From: Enchytraeus crypticus | Lineage: Eukaryota > Annelida > Clitellata > Enchytraeida > Enchytraeidae | DNA: 64,000 nucleotides | Direction of reading: 5' to 3' | NCBI GenBank assembly: GCA_905160935.1 | Contig: CAJHZI010000884.1 | Location: 1,139,501 to 1,203,500 of the forward strand | Part shown: positions 37,890 to 51,374 of the stretch, one piece after another | How the letters are laid out: each line of letters opens with the position of its first letter | How positions within the stretch are numbered: the stretch's first letter is position 1 | Program-made: the position numbers and the translations under genes | Notes under the pieces: generated by a model | What the model saw: only the letters and a program-made list of their open reading frames with translations | Told to the model about the DNA's origin: nothing | Databases searched by the model: none

Positions 37890-38070
37890 TCTCTATCTCT
37901 CTTTCTCTCTCTCTCGATCTCTCTAGTGTTCTGTCAAGCAGCATATAAATATATATATATATATACTCATATTCAGAGTTTGCTTCCACGCTCCATAGAC
38001 CAACAAGTTAATCCCTTCTAAAAACCATTCATTATACAGTGTACCTTATTATGTAGCTAATAGCTTGAAA
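37828..38070 (-). repeat. (TA)n, (TC)n and LINE 3'-end copy
   Basis: TA array 37828-37884, TC-rich 37890-37924, then the LINE-3'-end body (cagagtttgcttccacgctc, ccaacaagttaatccc) in the same order as at 647 and 31170. Confidence 0.7.
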
Positions 38071-38449
38071 CATACGATTTCTGATGATGTTTTCCATTGT
38101 TTTCCTCAGTTCCTGTTTAGCCTCCGTTCACAGAACGTGCATTATTCTTCAGTGTCCCTGACACAACACGGCAAAGTGGTTTTGCATATAAAATGTATAG
38201 GACTATAATAGGTATCTCAAGCATCGCGCAGACGTCACATGACGTCACATGACGCTTAGACGTCACATGACGTTTGGCTGTTCAGCGAGTTGCTGGTGAA
38301 ACGAGAGTGGTCGTTAGTCAATAATCAGTGAAATTCGGCCGATTGGTAGATTCTATTTTGCCGATTTTTTTATTATTCTACTATTATTATACTATTATAC
38401 ATGTTTGCGAAGTGGTCGCATTTCGGCTGAGTAAGACCTGATTTAACTA

Positions 38450-38580
38450 CGTTGAACCTATCTCTGCTCACGTGGAGAGGGTTGTGCATTAACTGATTTG
38501 GATTTTGAACCCAGTCCACTGACATCCGAGGCGAATACTCTAACCGATACGCCATATCCCCTCCTCTTAAAGGTCGTCAT
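38450..38580 (-). repeat. tRNA-derived SINE head
   Basis: On minus, TGGCGTATCGGTTAGAG resembles an A box and GGGTTCAAAATCC a B box at tRNA-like spacing, but the acceptor and T stems do not pair, so it is not a tRNA gene. 38600-39360 holds nothing recognisable. Confidence 0.6.
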
Positions 38581-39368
38581 TTAAAGTAATACATTGCGCA
38601 TAGGAGGAATCATAGGTACAAATATTTAATTTATTTCATATCGAATGTAACAATGAGAACAACATGGGTAATAACAAACAACTACCGTCGTCCTTTCACA
38701 CAACGAAAACAATAAGAGCCAATGCGATAAAATACTACACCATTGTTTATGTACAAGTAACGGTAAAATCAGTTAATTTTATTTCATTATGAGCGGTTTC
38801 TAACACAACATACACAGTAAGTATACTTTAATATACGAAATATGATTTGAAAAAGTGTATTTGTGTATTAGGCCTATAAACAAAAACACACCGCTGTAAA
38901 GAATTAGTTTTAAAGATTAAATTTAAAGCTTGAAATTGTTTCAAAACTCTGATAAATTTAAACATAAGATCTTAATTATATTTAAGCCAATGTTTCCAAC
39001 ATAATTCTGCATATTTTTAATAATTTCATTTCAATCACTTAAGGATTTAATTTGCTAAGTAGGTCTAGTATTTTAATATTGTCCTACTATAGCCTATATA
39101 TATATTATAGTTAGACATGTAATATTACAGATTATAGTTTTTTTTTAAATTCTGCAGTATTTATATATATTTTCTATGTAAAACCGTTTTAATTTTAGAA
39201 ATCTTAAATATTCAATTTAAATTCATATCAGATTGATTCAAACTTACAAGTGAAACGTTCTATAAAATACACTCAATATCTAATATGAAAATTCCACGTA
39301 TTTGACATCTATAGACGAAAAGAATCTTAAAATGGTTGAAAGGCAGGACACAAACACATATTTAATGA

Positions 39369-39372
39369 GAGC

Positions 39373-39432
<60 letters not shown>
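39369..39432. repeat. (GA)n microsatellite
   Basis: GA array with occasional AA interruptions. Confidence 0.9.
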
Positions 39433-39563
39433 TGAGTGAATGAGAGAAAAGGGAGAGATGCAACTGTTCCGGATTTATCCAACGTATTAGTTGCGTGTGG
39501 AACCCGAATCAGAAATACCAATGAGGATGAAATTCTATAAAATTATACAATATATAGATTAAA

Positions 39564-39565
<2 letters not shown>

Positions 39566-39609
<44 letters not shown>

Positions 39610-39877
39610 ATATATATATATGCAATAAAGAAGCTAACGTTAACGTCAGTTTCCTCACTCGAAAGCGATGTCAGTGACGGGAGAGCCCAGGATTTGAACC
39701 CGCACCATCTGATCCGCGGTCGAGTATATTTCCCTACTTCGCCACTGGCTCCAGCCGTAGATACAGGTACATGTACGTAGGTACTATACATTACAAATAG
39801 TATATATCCTGGGCTCGCCCGACACTGACATCGTTTTCGAGTGAGAAAACTGACGCTAACGTTGGCTTCTTTATTGT

Positions 39878-39912
<35 letters not shown>

Positions 39913-39925
39913 ATTACATATATAC
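39566..39925. repeat. SINE fold-back flanked by TA arrays
   Basis: Arms of about 70 bp (39625-39692 and 39806-39875) are inverted copies of the SINE tail (gctaacgttaacgtcagttt and aaactgacgctaacgttggc). Between them, on minus, lies a tRNA-like head with A box TGGCGAAGTAGG and B box GGGTTCAAATCC. Both outer sides are TA arrays (39566-39622 and 39880-39912). Confidence 0.75.
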
Positions 39926-40029
39926 ATACACCATATCTTACTACATGTACATACGTAAACAGTGTAAAGACTGCATAAAATATGTCATTATATTTTATAT
40001 TTATAATGTGCCTATACATGTAGGCCTAT

Positions 40030-41460
40030 AGTGTGCTGTTTCCCCGGAAGTAAGCTGCAGGCATCAGCGTGACTATATCTAGCGAGTCATGTAGTGGAGT
40101 AGTAATTATTGAGCAAGCCGCTTTACTGGTATTAACATTGTTTGGTGACAAGTGTTTTGTGTAGGAGCCAACAAGTAACCTTTTAGTTCATACCTTAAGT
40201 TGAACACATTAAAAAATAAATGTAAAGGCCCTTGTAAAAAAGTAAAATAATGTAATTTGCTAATGTTATTGAGATCTCCAGCGAAATCTCAATAACGTTA
40301 TCAAATTTCAAAATATTTACGCAAATATGTTGTTGTGTAGTTAAAATTTCTACACATAACCTGCATAATTTTCAAAGTATAATCACAAGTAAACAATTAT
40401 AGTATTTCTAAGAAAAAGTATCAGCATAGTTTAATAAGATATAATTATTAGCAGTGGCTAAAACTTTCTTCTACATCCGATAAATATTCCAATAGAAATA
40501 AGAATTATTGAAACAATTCTTGCAAATTTTATAAATTTGCATATATACTTAACGTTTCAGTTTACATGCAGTAAAACCCCATTGTAGATTGATTTAGTTG
40601 AAAACACTGTTGCGATCAACGGATGGGTAGTTAAATAGCTGCGTATACTTAACATAAGTTACTTAAAATTAAACAGCACTTGAAAGAATCAGTAATTAAC
40701 TCTACACGAAAAAGCTACTTGTTCAATAAGCCTTGTTAAACGAAGTTTGCTAACTTTACGTAGAAAAGTTGTAACTTTTTACAAACTAATATTTTCCCAC
40801 CAGATTTTGAGAGTAGATGTGAACATTTCTAATTTGGAAGACTGAAAGTTTAATGAAACTATTTTGAGCTTTGAAGAAATAATGAAGATTTCTCTCGCTC
40901 ATGATGGTTGTTTTAACCAGTCTGTAATAAGGTATAACGTTGTTTATATAAGTGAATTAATTCCATGATAAAATATAATAACTTTCATGACAGCAAATTA
41001 CTTGTACAATATCGAGTAATTATCTACAGATTTTGTTTATTATATGGGCAGAAAGCAATAGAGAAGAGTTGATAAAAAAAGGACGGAGTCCGTAACAACG
41101 TTTAACAGCAGAAATGAAATTTAAACTCTGGAATATTTAATAGACCTCTATTCGAACTAACATTCATACTATCATGGAATGACACCTACAAGTTATACTC
41201 AGTCAAAATTCATCTGATTCATCAGCAACATTAATCCAACCTAACATAACACCATGGATCTGCCAGTAGGCTGTAAACTGATAAATTTAGAATTTGCAAG
41301 AACCAAGCGAAGTCAGTGTTAAATGTTAATTACTCTAAAATTCTGATGTAGGCCTATATTTATTTAAAAACAAAGGACGTACGCCCACAGAATTAAAAGT
41401 TTGAATGCGAGTTAGGTTAAAACTCCGCGTAGTCGACAAGTAATAAGTTGAGATCAGTGG
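40030..41460. other. Intergenic, no gene seen
   Basis: Apart from a short LINE-3'-end core at 41253-41283 (ccatggatctgccagtaggc) nothing is recognisable. Confidence 0.5.
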
Positions 41461-41474
41461 GCATTGGTAAAGCT

Positions 41475-41700
41475 GGTAAAGCTAAGGTTAACGTCAGTTT
41501 CCTTACTCGAAAGCGATGTCAGTGACGGGCGAGCCCAGGATTTTAACTCCGTATATACTGATCCGCGATCGAGTATCTTACCGACTTCGTCAGTGGCTCC
41601 AACCAGTGGATTCAAATCCAAGGCTCTGATACATCTCAGACCTGGGCACTGACATACGCGATCTCTGGAAATTCTAAATCCGCTGACATACATGTACGGG
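41475..41700 (-). repeat. tRNA-derived SINE copy
   Basis: Same head and tail blocks as at 39625-39760 (gttaacgtcagtttccttac, cgaaagcgatgtcagtgacg, gatccgcgatcgagtatctt), followed by a second B-box-like gattcaaatcc. Confidence 0.7.
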
Positions 41701-44700
41701 CTGTAATCGATGACTGGACGGTTAAATGTCTCGTTCCGTAAGTAACTTCACTCCTCTTTGAGGAGCACACTTACAGAACTTACTTGCACACGAATTAGTA
41801 AAATAGTAACAAATAGAGTAGACTTTAGCCATAATAAGCTTCTATCTATTATCTGTGAAAATGGAACAGTTTTAAATTTTAGCCGAATTTGTTTCGTAAA
41901 ATTTGCATGAAGCTGCCTTTATATTGTAGACCTACCAAACGGCGACCAAAGTTATTCTATAGGCATGGTTGCTATGTTCGAAGAACGAAATAAATGATTT
42001 TTTTCTTCAATTTAGTTAACAACATTGTCTTATACGTAAAAGATCAACTCTACTTCGTAATACTAAAATACTTCTTGCAGCGTTTAAATATTTTGTTTCT
42101 AAGACGTGTGTTTTGAATTTTAAAAATGCAGCTAAATTTTAAATATCACCCTTCTGTCAAAAATACTTTTATTCTAAAGACGAGTACAATATAAAAACCA
42201 CATTTACAGCGCGGTAACAAACACTGTATCTAAAAATTATTACGTATATTATCCAAAGTGCTAATCATAATGTCCCGAAGTCTTTAGGATTTGGTTTGGA
42301 ATTAAAAGCAAGTAAATCACTAACAAATGGATACACGGATATACAAAGTGCTACACAGTGCTTTGGGAAGACGCGGTGCTGTAGAAGTGCGGCTAATAAG
42401 TCCACAGATGTAACAATTATTAACATGTATATAAATATCTAAAACCGTTTAATTCTCAAGATATACAGAGAATATCAAACCTTTATGAAACGCACGTAAT
42501 ATTCCGGGTTGTGTGTTTTACATTGTAAAACAGTCCAGAATATACAAATAAATATTGTGACACTAACAATCATTATATTGTATTAATAGTTAAATATAGC
42601 TGTATACGTATAGCGACCGTGTAAGGCAACTATTTAATAATATCGTTGGAAGTCATTTAATTACTTTTTAATTTATATTCGTAGTTGCTTGTTTGATTGT
42701 AGGTTTGCGTCGAATTTTTTCAGTGCTATTTTTGTGTTTCCTTGTAAGATTGTATTTGTAGTTTTCTTTGTCTTGCTACCTGAATAGTGAATTAAAGCTC
42801 TGTATAATACATTAACAGTCACTCGTCTGTCACTATGAAGTCCAAATACCATACAAGTCTTGACTCTACGAGCACTGGATTTGAACTGTGCATCTACTGA
42901 TCCACTGACGGACATCTTAAATATATAGTCAGTTTTTACAAGGCGGGTTTAGGTTGGACCAATAGCTTAATTATCATATCCCATCGCTATGCTACATTGT
43001 CAAGACTTAGTATAGAGGTCAGGACCTTTTGACATACATGCTTTAGCCTATTTTTTAACAATCAACATTACAACGTTCAGAGGAAAAGACTAGCATTTTA
43101 AGCAAAAGTTTGACTAAATATTCAAATTGCGGAAGCTTTTTAGATTCTCCTCTCTATTGATGGCCACAGGGATCCAGAAATAAGATGCTAATAATTATTG
43201 GGTTAGTTTCGCTGAGTAGCAGCTCGTCTGTAATACTATTAACTTGAAATCTTAATTCAACTGCAAACACAAGTTAAACTAAAATCTATTTTAGTGACAG
43301 AGTTATTACTAGTTTAAAAAATAAACTCAAGAAATTCTTCTGACAATTTATGATATCGCATACATGCATATTAAGCAGCTAAAAGTTATAACACACATTA
43401 GTGTGAAATGATCATCCACGCTAATATCTATCACTTTTATAATCACACGTCACGTCCAATTGAACATGTGAATATCAGAGATTTAAATACTACATAACAC
43501 AGCATAACAATACCGGGTCAAGAAGCACAATTGCTTCTTTATGACTCACAAGAAAGTAACAAACACAGCTAAATTTAAATTCATTTATCACCATAAAATC
43601 ATCACCAACTTTAACATAAGCACATTATTTCAAAAGAAAACTATATCAAATCAGCTCGACTGAGAGTTGATCCCAGGACCTCACGACCAGTCAGGTAATA
43701 CCTCATGCCTTACGTAATACACTCCGCGTTATGCAGGGTGCCAATCTGTCTTCTTAATACAGACCATTTGGTAATAGTTATACATGTAGTACTGTATTCA
43801 CAATGCCTTGCATCCGTGTTTCACGTCTGTTCTAAAACAATGTTATGTAGACATTTCTTTTTAAAATACGAAGCCGTTAAATCAAAGCAACACGAATATT
43901 TTTCCTCTATCAATACGATTTTCAGTCTCCAGATCGAAGTTGTAATTATTTCAGTACTCTTGCTCTAAGCCTTAAATCCTTGAGCACAATATAGTGGCAA
44001 CCCTCGATTTAGAATCCATACGATTAAGCAATACGAACTAATGTCACTTGTTTAATTACTTAATACAAACGAAACACGGATATTAATGAAAACAATCTAC
44101 GTTGCTCGTAACGAGTATCAAGCTTTAAAATAACTGTAAAGTTAGCGAAGATTAATACAAGATGTGATTTAATATATTTAGACCAGTGGCCAGACTAGTG
44201 CAATAATGTCGTCATCATACAACAGCGAGCTTTTCTGTAACATTATAAAGGGCTAGCCATATCTTTGTTAGACAAGATTCTTAACGTGCATGATACATTT
44301 ATGACTTCAAAGATTCGATACAAATAAGTGTTAATTGTAGAACATAGTTTAAGAATGAATATAGAAGTTAAATCTACACATCAACATTTAAGCTAGCAAC
44401 TTAAAAGCCTTAAAGCCTCATTCATTTAATGGAATTTTGATGTCTTTCAATAAACTATATGTACACGTATATTATCATAATTTAAGATCTAACAATTAAA
44501 TAAATTCGCTTGTATAAAGCAATGAAATTACATAGACTACTTGGCAAAACCACGTGAAGATTCGCATGAAATTTGTCAGACTATGAAATGTGTGAATATG
44601 AAATCTGTCGAATAATACAATTAATGCGTCCAAAACAAATAATAATCAGCCAAGCAATGTCGCATAATATATGGTATTATGTCATGTAAAAGCTTCAAAG

Positions 44701-45020
44701 AGCGAACATTAGGAGGTAAAATATACACACAAATCGAAAGTACAAAGATATTAATCATGCTTTATAATCAACAACAATATGCTACTTTTTCAACTTCTCG
44801 TCGCGGGTGTAATTTAAAAATGTGGAATCGGTTTATCTTCACTTTTTAAAATGCAGTAGCCTACTTGTCACTAACAGATTTTATCAATACTTCATATGCA
44901 GAGGAACTCCAACGTAAGAGCTCGATACATTTAAATGTTTAGTTAAAATCCTAAACTTTATTTCTAAACAGAGCGAAATAACTTGTTTGTAATCAATTAA
45001 TAATAATGGTCGATATCACT
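41700..45020. other. Intergenic, no gene seen
   Basis: Isolated tRNA-like fragments at about 42855-42915 and 43655-43715. No coding sequence or RNA gene is recognisable. Confidence 0.5.
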
Positions 45021-45024
45021 TTTT

Positions 45025-45230
45025 ATGGGGACGTCCCTGACATCTTCCTTGGATGAGAAAACGGACATTAAACCTGATTTATTATTATTATTAATATGAT
45101 TATTATTATTATTAATAATCAATCAATAAGAATATAACGTCCGGTTCCTCGCCATAAGGCAATGTCAGTTACATCTCTTGCAGAATCTGCACAAATAGGC
45201 GCCAAAGCACCACGCATAATTATTTTTATT
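45025..45230. repeat. Two SINE tails in opposite orientation
   Basis: 45025-45085 is the reverse copy (ggatgagaaaacggacatta, then ATT repeats) and 45115-45170 a forward one (ataacgtccggttcctcgcc), separated by ATT repeats. Confidence 0.65.
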
Positions 45231-45604
45231 AGTATTAATATAATTATTATTTAGGTAAATAGCTATTTTAACCACTAATAGCTTGTATGAGCACTAATCT
45301 ATGTTAGTATTAACTAACATAGCTTCTACATGCGCGCAATGCCTCGTTGATAGCAAGAGACAAACAACAATAAAGCTAGATTTCCTAACGAACCACCATT
45401 GTAGTCATACTTATGTATGATTACAAATAACATCAGCAGTAAAAATAGCAAAATATTTAAGTTCAACATCTACAATTAGGACAACATTGAGAGAAGGGTA
45501 ATTTGGGGATCGGAGCTCATGATTTATAAAGAAAGTTAGTATTTTTTAATCCAAAGCTATAACAAACTCTAACTCATTCATAAACAAGCTTTCTATGTGA
45601 ACTA

Positions 45605-48600
45605 ATGGTAGGCGACTTTATTAATTTACGTTTATTCCTGACAAGCACGATTTATCAATTACTTACTTATCTCACCAATTACTTACCATCAAAGGATGGT
45701 AAGGAATTTAAATCCGCTGCATTTATCATCTCATGCGACATAAAATATAAAGATATCATCTTTGATGAGAGCACCTGCCTGAGAACTGTTCTGTTAGAGA
45801 ATGGCAATATATTCAGAAGAACTCTTAAGTCAAGATAATCTACATTCTGTTAGTTTGTGTACATGATATATCGAATCGATTAACCTTTTGACATAATGTA
45901 ATTCTCTGTATCTCTATCAATGGCGTCTGTCTATACTCCTATTACCCTTAATGGTCTAATTAATAATGAATTAATAGCCAATGCCAAAATTGGTTATTAC
46001 ACTCCTGAATCTTCTAATGATGTTATTAACGACCTATATAAAAATTGTAATCTATCGTTATTTCATGTTAACACTAGAAGTTTAAATGCCAATTATATGA
46101 AACTCATAGATCTCTTAAATTCGTACAAAAATAAATTTGAAGTAATATTACTTTCTGAAATTTGGTCTACTAATTTACGATTTTTTGATGATGTATTTCA
46201 TAATTACAAGTTTGTATATTGCCCCCTGACTATACAAAAAGTTGGGGGTGTGGCTGTATTAATCCATAATTCTATCACCTTTGACATCATTGATTCATCC
46301 AATATTAATAATTTCTTTGATAATACAGCAGAATTCTTGGTCGTTGATATATTACTTATGCATGGTAAAATTTGACTCTATTTAATTTACAGACATCCGA
46401 GTCAATCGGCTACTGTCTTTATTGATAAATTTTTCAAGTTCCTTTCCATATGCAAGCCATTAAAAAAGAGTCTTATATGTGGTGATGTAAATATTGATTT
46501 GTTAAAATTTAGTGTGTTTAATTTCATTGATCGCTATGTTAATGAGCTGTCCAATTTGAACTTTATGCCGTTCTCGTTAATTCCTACGCATTATATTAAT
46601 AACTCGCGTAGCATAATTGACCATGTCTTCGCGAACTTCGGTTTTGATTATACTAAAAGCATCAGTGTAAAGTCCCTAACGGTTACAAGCGATATTACTG
46701 ATCACTATGCCAATGTTGTACTACTGGTTTCTAAAAATGAAAGAGTTAACTATTGTGATCGCCCTTTCATTAGAATTTATAGCACTCAAAAGATTAACAA
46801 CTTTCATGATCATCTCTCGAAAACTGACTGGACACCGATCTATAATTTGATTAATATTGATGAGGCTATTACTCATCTAACGAATTCCTTAATTGCTGTC
46901 TCTGAGCTGAGCTTTCCTTTAAATCGGTGCTCTCGTAAAACATATAAAGATAAGCCCTGGATCTCTAAACAGTTAAAGTCTAGAATTAAAATAAAAAACA
47001 ATCTATACCATACTTTCAAAAAATCTAACTTACCTCTTGATAAAACTAATTATCTGAATTACCGAAAAATACTTGATAAGGATATCAAAAACTTCCTTCA
47101 ATGTTATTATAGAAATAAATTAGACATAAGATTTAATTCAATTAAGAAATTTGGAGAACTTTGAATAATATTACCAGTTTCCGTGGTAAAAATAAGAATC
47201 AGACTATCGATCACTTAACTACAAATTCTGGTGTTATTAGAAATAACAAGGATATTGCGGAAGAATTTAATAAATATTTTATACAAAATAGTATACGGCT
47301 AGCAGAAGCGATCCCACGAAATGATGTATCATATTAGAGTTTTCTTAGCAGGGCTCTACCGCACTCTATTTTCCTAACTCCAACTTCCAACAGTGAAGTC
47401 TTAAATTTCATTCACTCCATGAATAAGAGTTATTCTACTGGCAATGACTCTATATCCAGTAAAATTTTACAATTATCTGCTAATTACATTGCAAACCAAC
47501 TTACCTTTATCATTAATAAATCGTTTGAATTAGGCTACTTTCCTGAGAATTTCAAATTAGCCAAGGTCATCCCTGTCTATAAAAAGGGTAAACATGACTT
47601 AGTGGAAAATTATAGACAAATTTCCCTCCTTAATAATTTAAGTAAAATATTTGAGAAAATCATGCATAAACGCATTACTACATTTCTAAATAAGTACGAA
47701 ATCCTTAATGAAATCAATTTGGTTTTAGATCCGGCCATTCTACCACTGATGCTCTTTTCTCTAGTGTAAATTTTTTATCTACTGAACATAAACATAAAAA
47801 CAAGACACTTGGAATATTTTTAGATCTCTCAAAAGCCTTTGATACTGTTGATCGTAACATTCTGCTTCACAAATTACATTTTTATGGAATACGTGGTACT
47901 GCCTATGATTGGTTTAACTCCTATTTATCTCGAAGAAAACAATACACCTTAATTGGTGACAGCATTTCTAGTGTGTTATCTGTTGATATCGGTGTTCCTC
48001 AATGTTCGATTTTAGGACCTTTACTTTTTATAATCTATATGAATGACATTCATAATGCCTGTTTATTTGGGTCCATAGAACTGTATGCTGATGATTCTAA
48101 TTTGTTTGTTAAACATAAGTCTATTGATGACTTGTTTATCTCTGCGAATCTAGCTTGCTCTGAAATAAGTAAATGGTTTAGAAGTAACAAGCTAACTGTA
48201 AATTGCTGTAAGTCTTCATATGTATTGTTCTACCCCACTAAAGACGATGAAGCTCTTATTCAAACTAACAATTTAACTGTATCCCTTGATAATAACTGCA
48301 TTAATAGAACATATGTTACCAAATTTTTAGGCTTTACATTAGATGAAAATTTGACTTTTGGTGATCATATTAAATCATTAATCTGTACAATTTATAATTT
48401 TAATAGTATGTTATACAATCGTAGAGATTTTATTCCTGTGAATTGTCGTAGAAATTTATACCTTTCACTGCAGCAATCAAGGACACAATATGGTATTGAA
48501 GTTTATGCTAATACTACCAAACAGTTGCTTCAACCCTTACATGTTGCATGTAACCGTGTTCTAAGAACTTTACAGAATAAACATAAATTTCATAATGTTA

Positions 48601-48884
48601 AGCAACTTTATATGAATTATAACGTATTACCAATTTTTCAGTTATTCCAACTGCATACTGGTAAACTTGTTTTTAAATGTATCAATTTCCCTGATCTGAC
48701 TATGTCAGTATCCATAAAATGTATTTTTATTGCTAATCAGATCTCGTTTGTGTATAATACAAGACTCTCCGAGACCAATTATTTGTGTTCTAGAACAATT
48801 TCAGAATTTTTTAATCTTATGTCTATAACTTTATCAATTCTTGAAACCAAATACCTCCTGATATCCGCAGTTCGAGGTCCCTAG
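45605..48884 (+). mobile_element. Degenerate non-LTR retrotransposon (APE endonuclease plus RT)
   Basis: The ORF1 C-terminal remnant is 45605-45838. ORF2 starts near 45920: APE endonuclease with LFHVNTRSLN, LLSEIWS, ICGDVNIDL, SIIDHVF and SDITDH, then reverse transcriptase with AKVIPVYKKG, LDLSKAFDTVDR, GVPQCSILGPLLF and the catalytic YADD, and a C-terminal YGIEVYAN block. Disabled by a stop at 46373, a frame change near 47160, a stop at 47335 and a frame change near 47740. CR1/Jockey-like in style; clade not settled. It has a 3' UTR to about 49220 with no clear poly(A). Confidence 0.88.
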
Positions 48885-49229
48885 CAATTCACTAAACGTT
48901 ACAAATATATATTGTTTGATGGTTTGTAAATTACTAAATTTTGGTTTCTTTTATGTAAATGTCCAGCTAGAATTGTTGCTTAGCTAAAGTGTGTATTTAA
49001 GTTGATTTTGCATTAAACATGACATTAATATAGCTGTAGACGGTGGTCAGCTAGATAAGATGTGTATCATCTTCCCTGACGGCCGTTGTTCTAGTTTCTT
49101 AAGACTGTTTGATACCCTGTGTTTCTGGGAATTTTTTATTTTATTTTATTTTTAAATGTTTATTTCTATTTGTATTTGTCAGTGATTTGGTGTTGATGCT
49201 GAAATAAACACATAATTTAGAAATGTCTA

Positions 49230-50478
49230 AGTCTGAAACAATTGGCAATTTTGATTTGGTTAAGTTCTTTAAATGCTTGGTGTTGGAACTTCTTATTTTT
49301 GGACATCAAAAAATGTTTTATCCGCAAAAAATTTACTGATTCAAGATTCAAAACTAAGCAGTTGTTATCAAATTCTCCGACAGGCGGGACCAGTGTGGAA
49401 CCAGATTATTCAACAACGACTCTGGTGGAAGCGTGGGTTGTTCAACCAAGTGTTGCGCAGTTTAACATCGATACATGAGCAACATCATAATTATCGCTCG
49501 TTTGCTTAGTACGCAATTATACACTCAATGTAGCAAACGCCCATGCATGATCTTATGATTTACATGTAATGCTTAGTATATTAGTTTAACAGCATAGTGG
49601 TGACACATATGTATGACAAACATCGTGGGACACCAGTCTCCCAAATATTATCGACTGAACCATAAACCAAATACACACAAATGTTCGCGCATTTATAGGC
49701 AGAAATGTAATCATGACAACAACACATCAAGTAGAGTTACACAAAAATTATAGTAATGAAAGTTTACTCATCAAAATATTTACATAACGCACAGGTTTAA
49801 TAATTATAATAAAATAAGGTAATTTGTCAATTGTATGCGAGTTCAGTTACCACCAACACTTCAATTCAAACCACATTATACATGCGTTTCATAATTTTTG
49901 TGCTGTGCGAGAAGCATAATTGAGACTAGAGATTGAGAATACAGTCAACACATGAATCAAGAAGAAATACTGATTTACTCAGAACGTTATTTTTGTTGTT
50001 CTTAATGGAGAAAACTAATGTGATAATTATTGTTAATGTGGTAATAACTAATATGATCTTTCATACCTTACATCCAAATACTTTGACTTATGACTATCTC
50101 AGTACTTCATCAATCTTATTTGTTCGCATTTTTCCCACTGTTGTAAGTTATGTGCGTGTAAATTTATTATATAAAAATACGTCTAGATATGTTGATTGTC
50201 AGATTGATATTAGTTAATTACAACTAGGCCTACTTGCTTAATTTACACAAGAGTCATAATTAGAATTTGTGAACATTTAGACAAATACGTAAATTTCATT
50301 ACAAACCATTTTACATCCGTCATTGTGAGATGATTTGAACTAGCTTTACAATACTGCTGCAGACATTTCCAAGCACAGTGAAGAGCCCCTTTAAGTTTAT
50401 TACTACATACTTGCATTGAGCGAAGTGTCCTTTGCAATGAGCTAATGCTCAAGGGCTGTCCTCTAGGCGCTGGATAGT
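49230..50478. other. PMCA downstream region, no further gene seen
   Basis: Short frames at 49242-49509 have no recognisable domain. Expected to include the PMCA 3' UTR just below 50479. Confidence 0.45.
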
Positions 50479-50679
50479 TTAGGCCATCACTTCTTTGCTC
50501 GGAGACTGAGGGGATATTGGTCCAGAGCCTACCTTTGCGCTGGGAGAAGTGGGTTCCGTTTCCACTGATCCGGCGGCTCGCGCAGACATGGATACCATGG
50601 AGGAAAAAGAAGGCTTGCCTCGATATGGAAGCTTGGAAGCTACGGGACCCGGTTCCTGGAACACATTGGCTACTCGAAT
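50479..50679 (-). CDS. PMCA alternative last exon 2
   Basis: 66 codons plus a stop: [19 protein letters not shown], then a Ser/Pro-rich tail ([20 protein letters not shown]). It starts with the same IRVAN block as the 57.7-kb exon but diverges after it. Acceptor TTTTCAG, phase 0. An internal GTAGGC after SPSAK could act as a donor. Confidence 0.82.
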   Translation of the reverse strand: MRVANVFQEPGPVASKLPYRGKPSFSSMVSMSARAAGSVETEPTSPSAKVGSGPISPQSPSKEVMA

Positions 50680-50848
50680 CTGAAAACAATGTAAGAGTAA
50701 GTCCAATAAAATGAAAAAATAATATGAGTGTTAAATCGTATATACATGTAGTCCAAAATAGTTGATAAGATTTCATTTGAGACGTAGAAAAACTAAGGAG
50801 GTGCTGATGATGAGATGAAATACAAGAATAACTAAAGAGAGACAGAGA

Positions 50849-50882
<34 letters not shown>

Positions 50883-51326
50883 CAGAGAGACAGAGAGAGT
50901 GAAAGAGAAATCTCTGTCTTACTTCACAAAGTAAGATTGAGATTTCTTATGAAATTTGAAACTCATACTTCTTCACCTTTGTGGATATTTAAAATTAAAT
51001 GCCGCACTTTCACACAAATGTTCTAAACTGGTGGTGTCGTTTGAAATAATTTGTAATCAAGGCAGCCATATAACATAGTATAATGTGTACATGTACAGTG
51101 TGTCTTTTATAACTGATGCCCTTATTATTATTACAATAAAGGCTCATTAGCCGAAGGATGCTCTCGAAATTTACATAATTTGACTAGCAGTCAATTCTCC
51201 AAAATACAAATTTCAGTTTAATATCTTGAACAACAGGAAAGTTATAAATTTTCGAGTATGAGTGTGGTCAACTAAGGAAATTCCAGTATATAAATATATG
51301 TATATATATATAGTAGCATATATATA

Positions 51327-51374
<48 letters not shown>

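Noticed and set aside
38450-38580. Functional tRNA gene
   Set aside because: A- and B-box-like motifs are present, but the acceptor and T stems do not pair. It is a tRNA-derived SINE.
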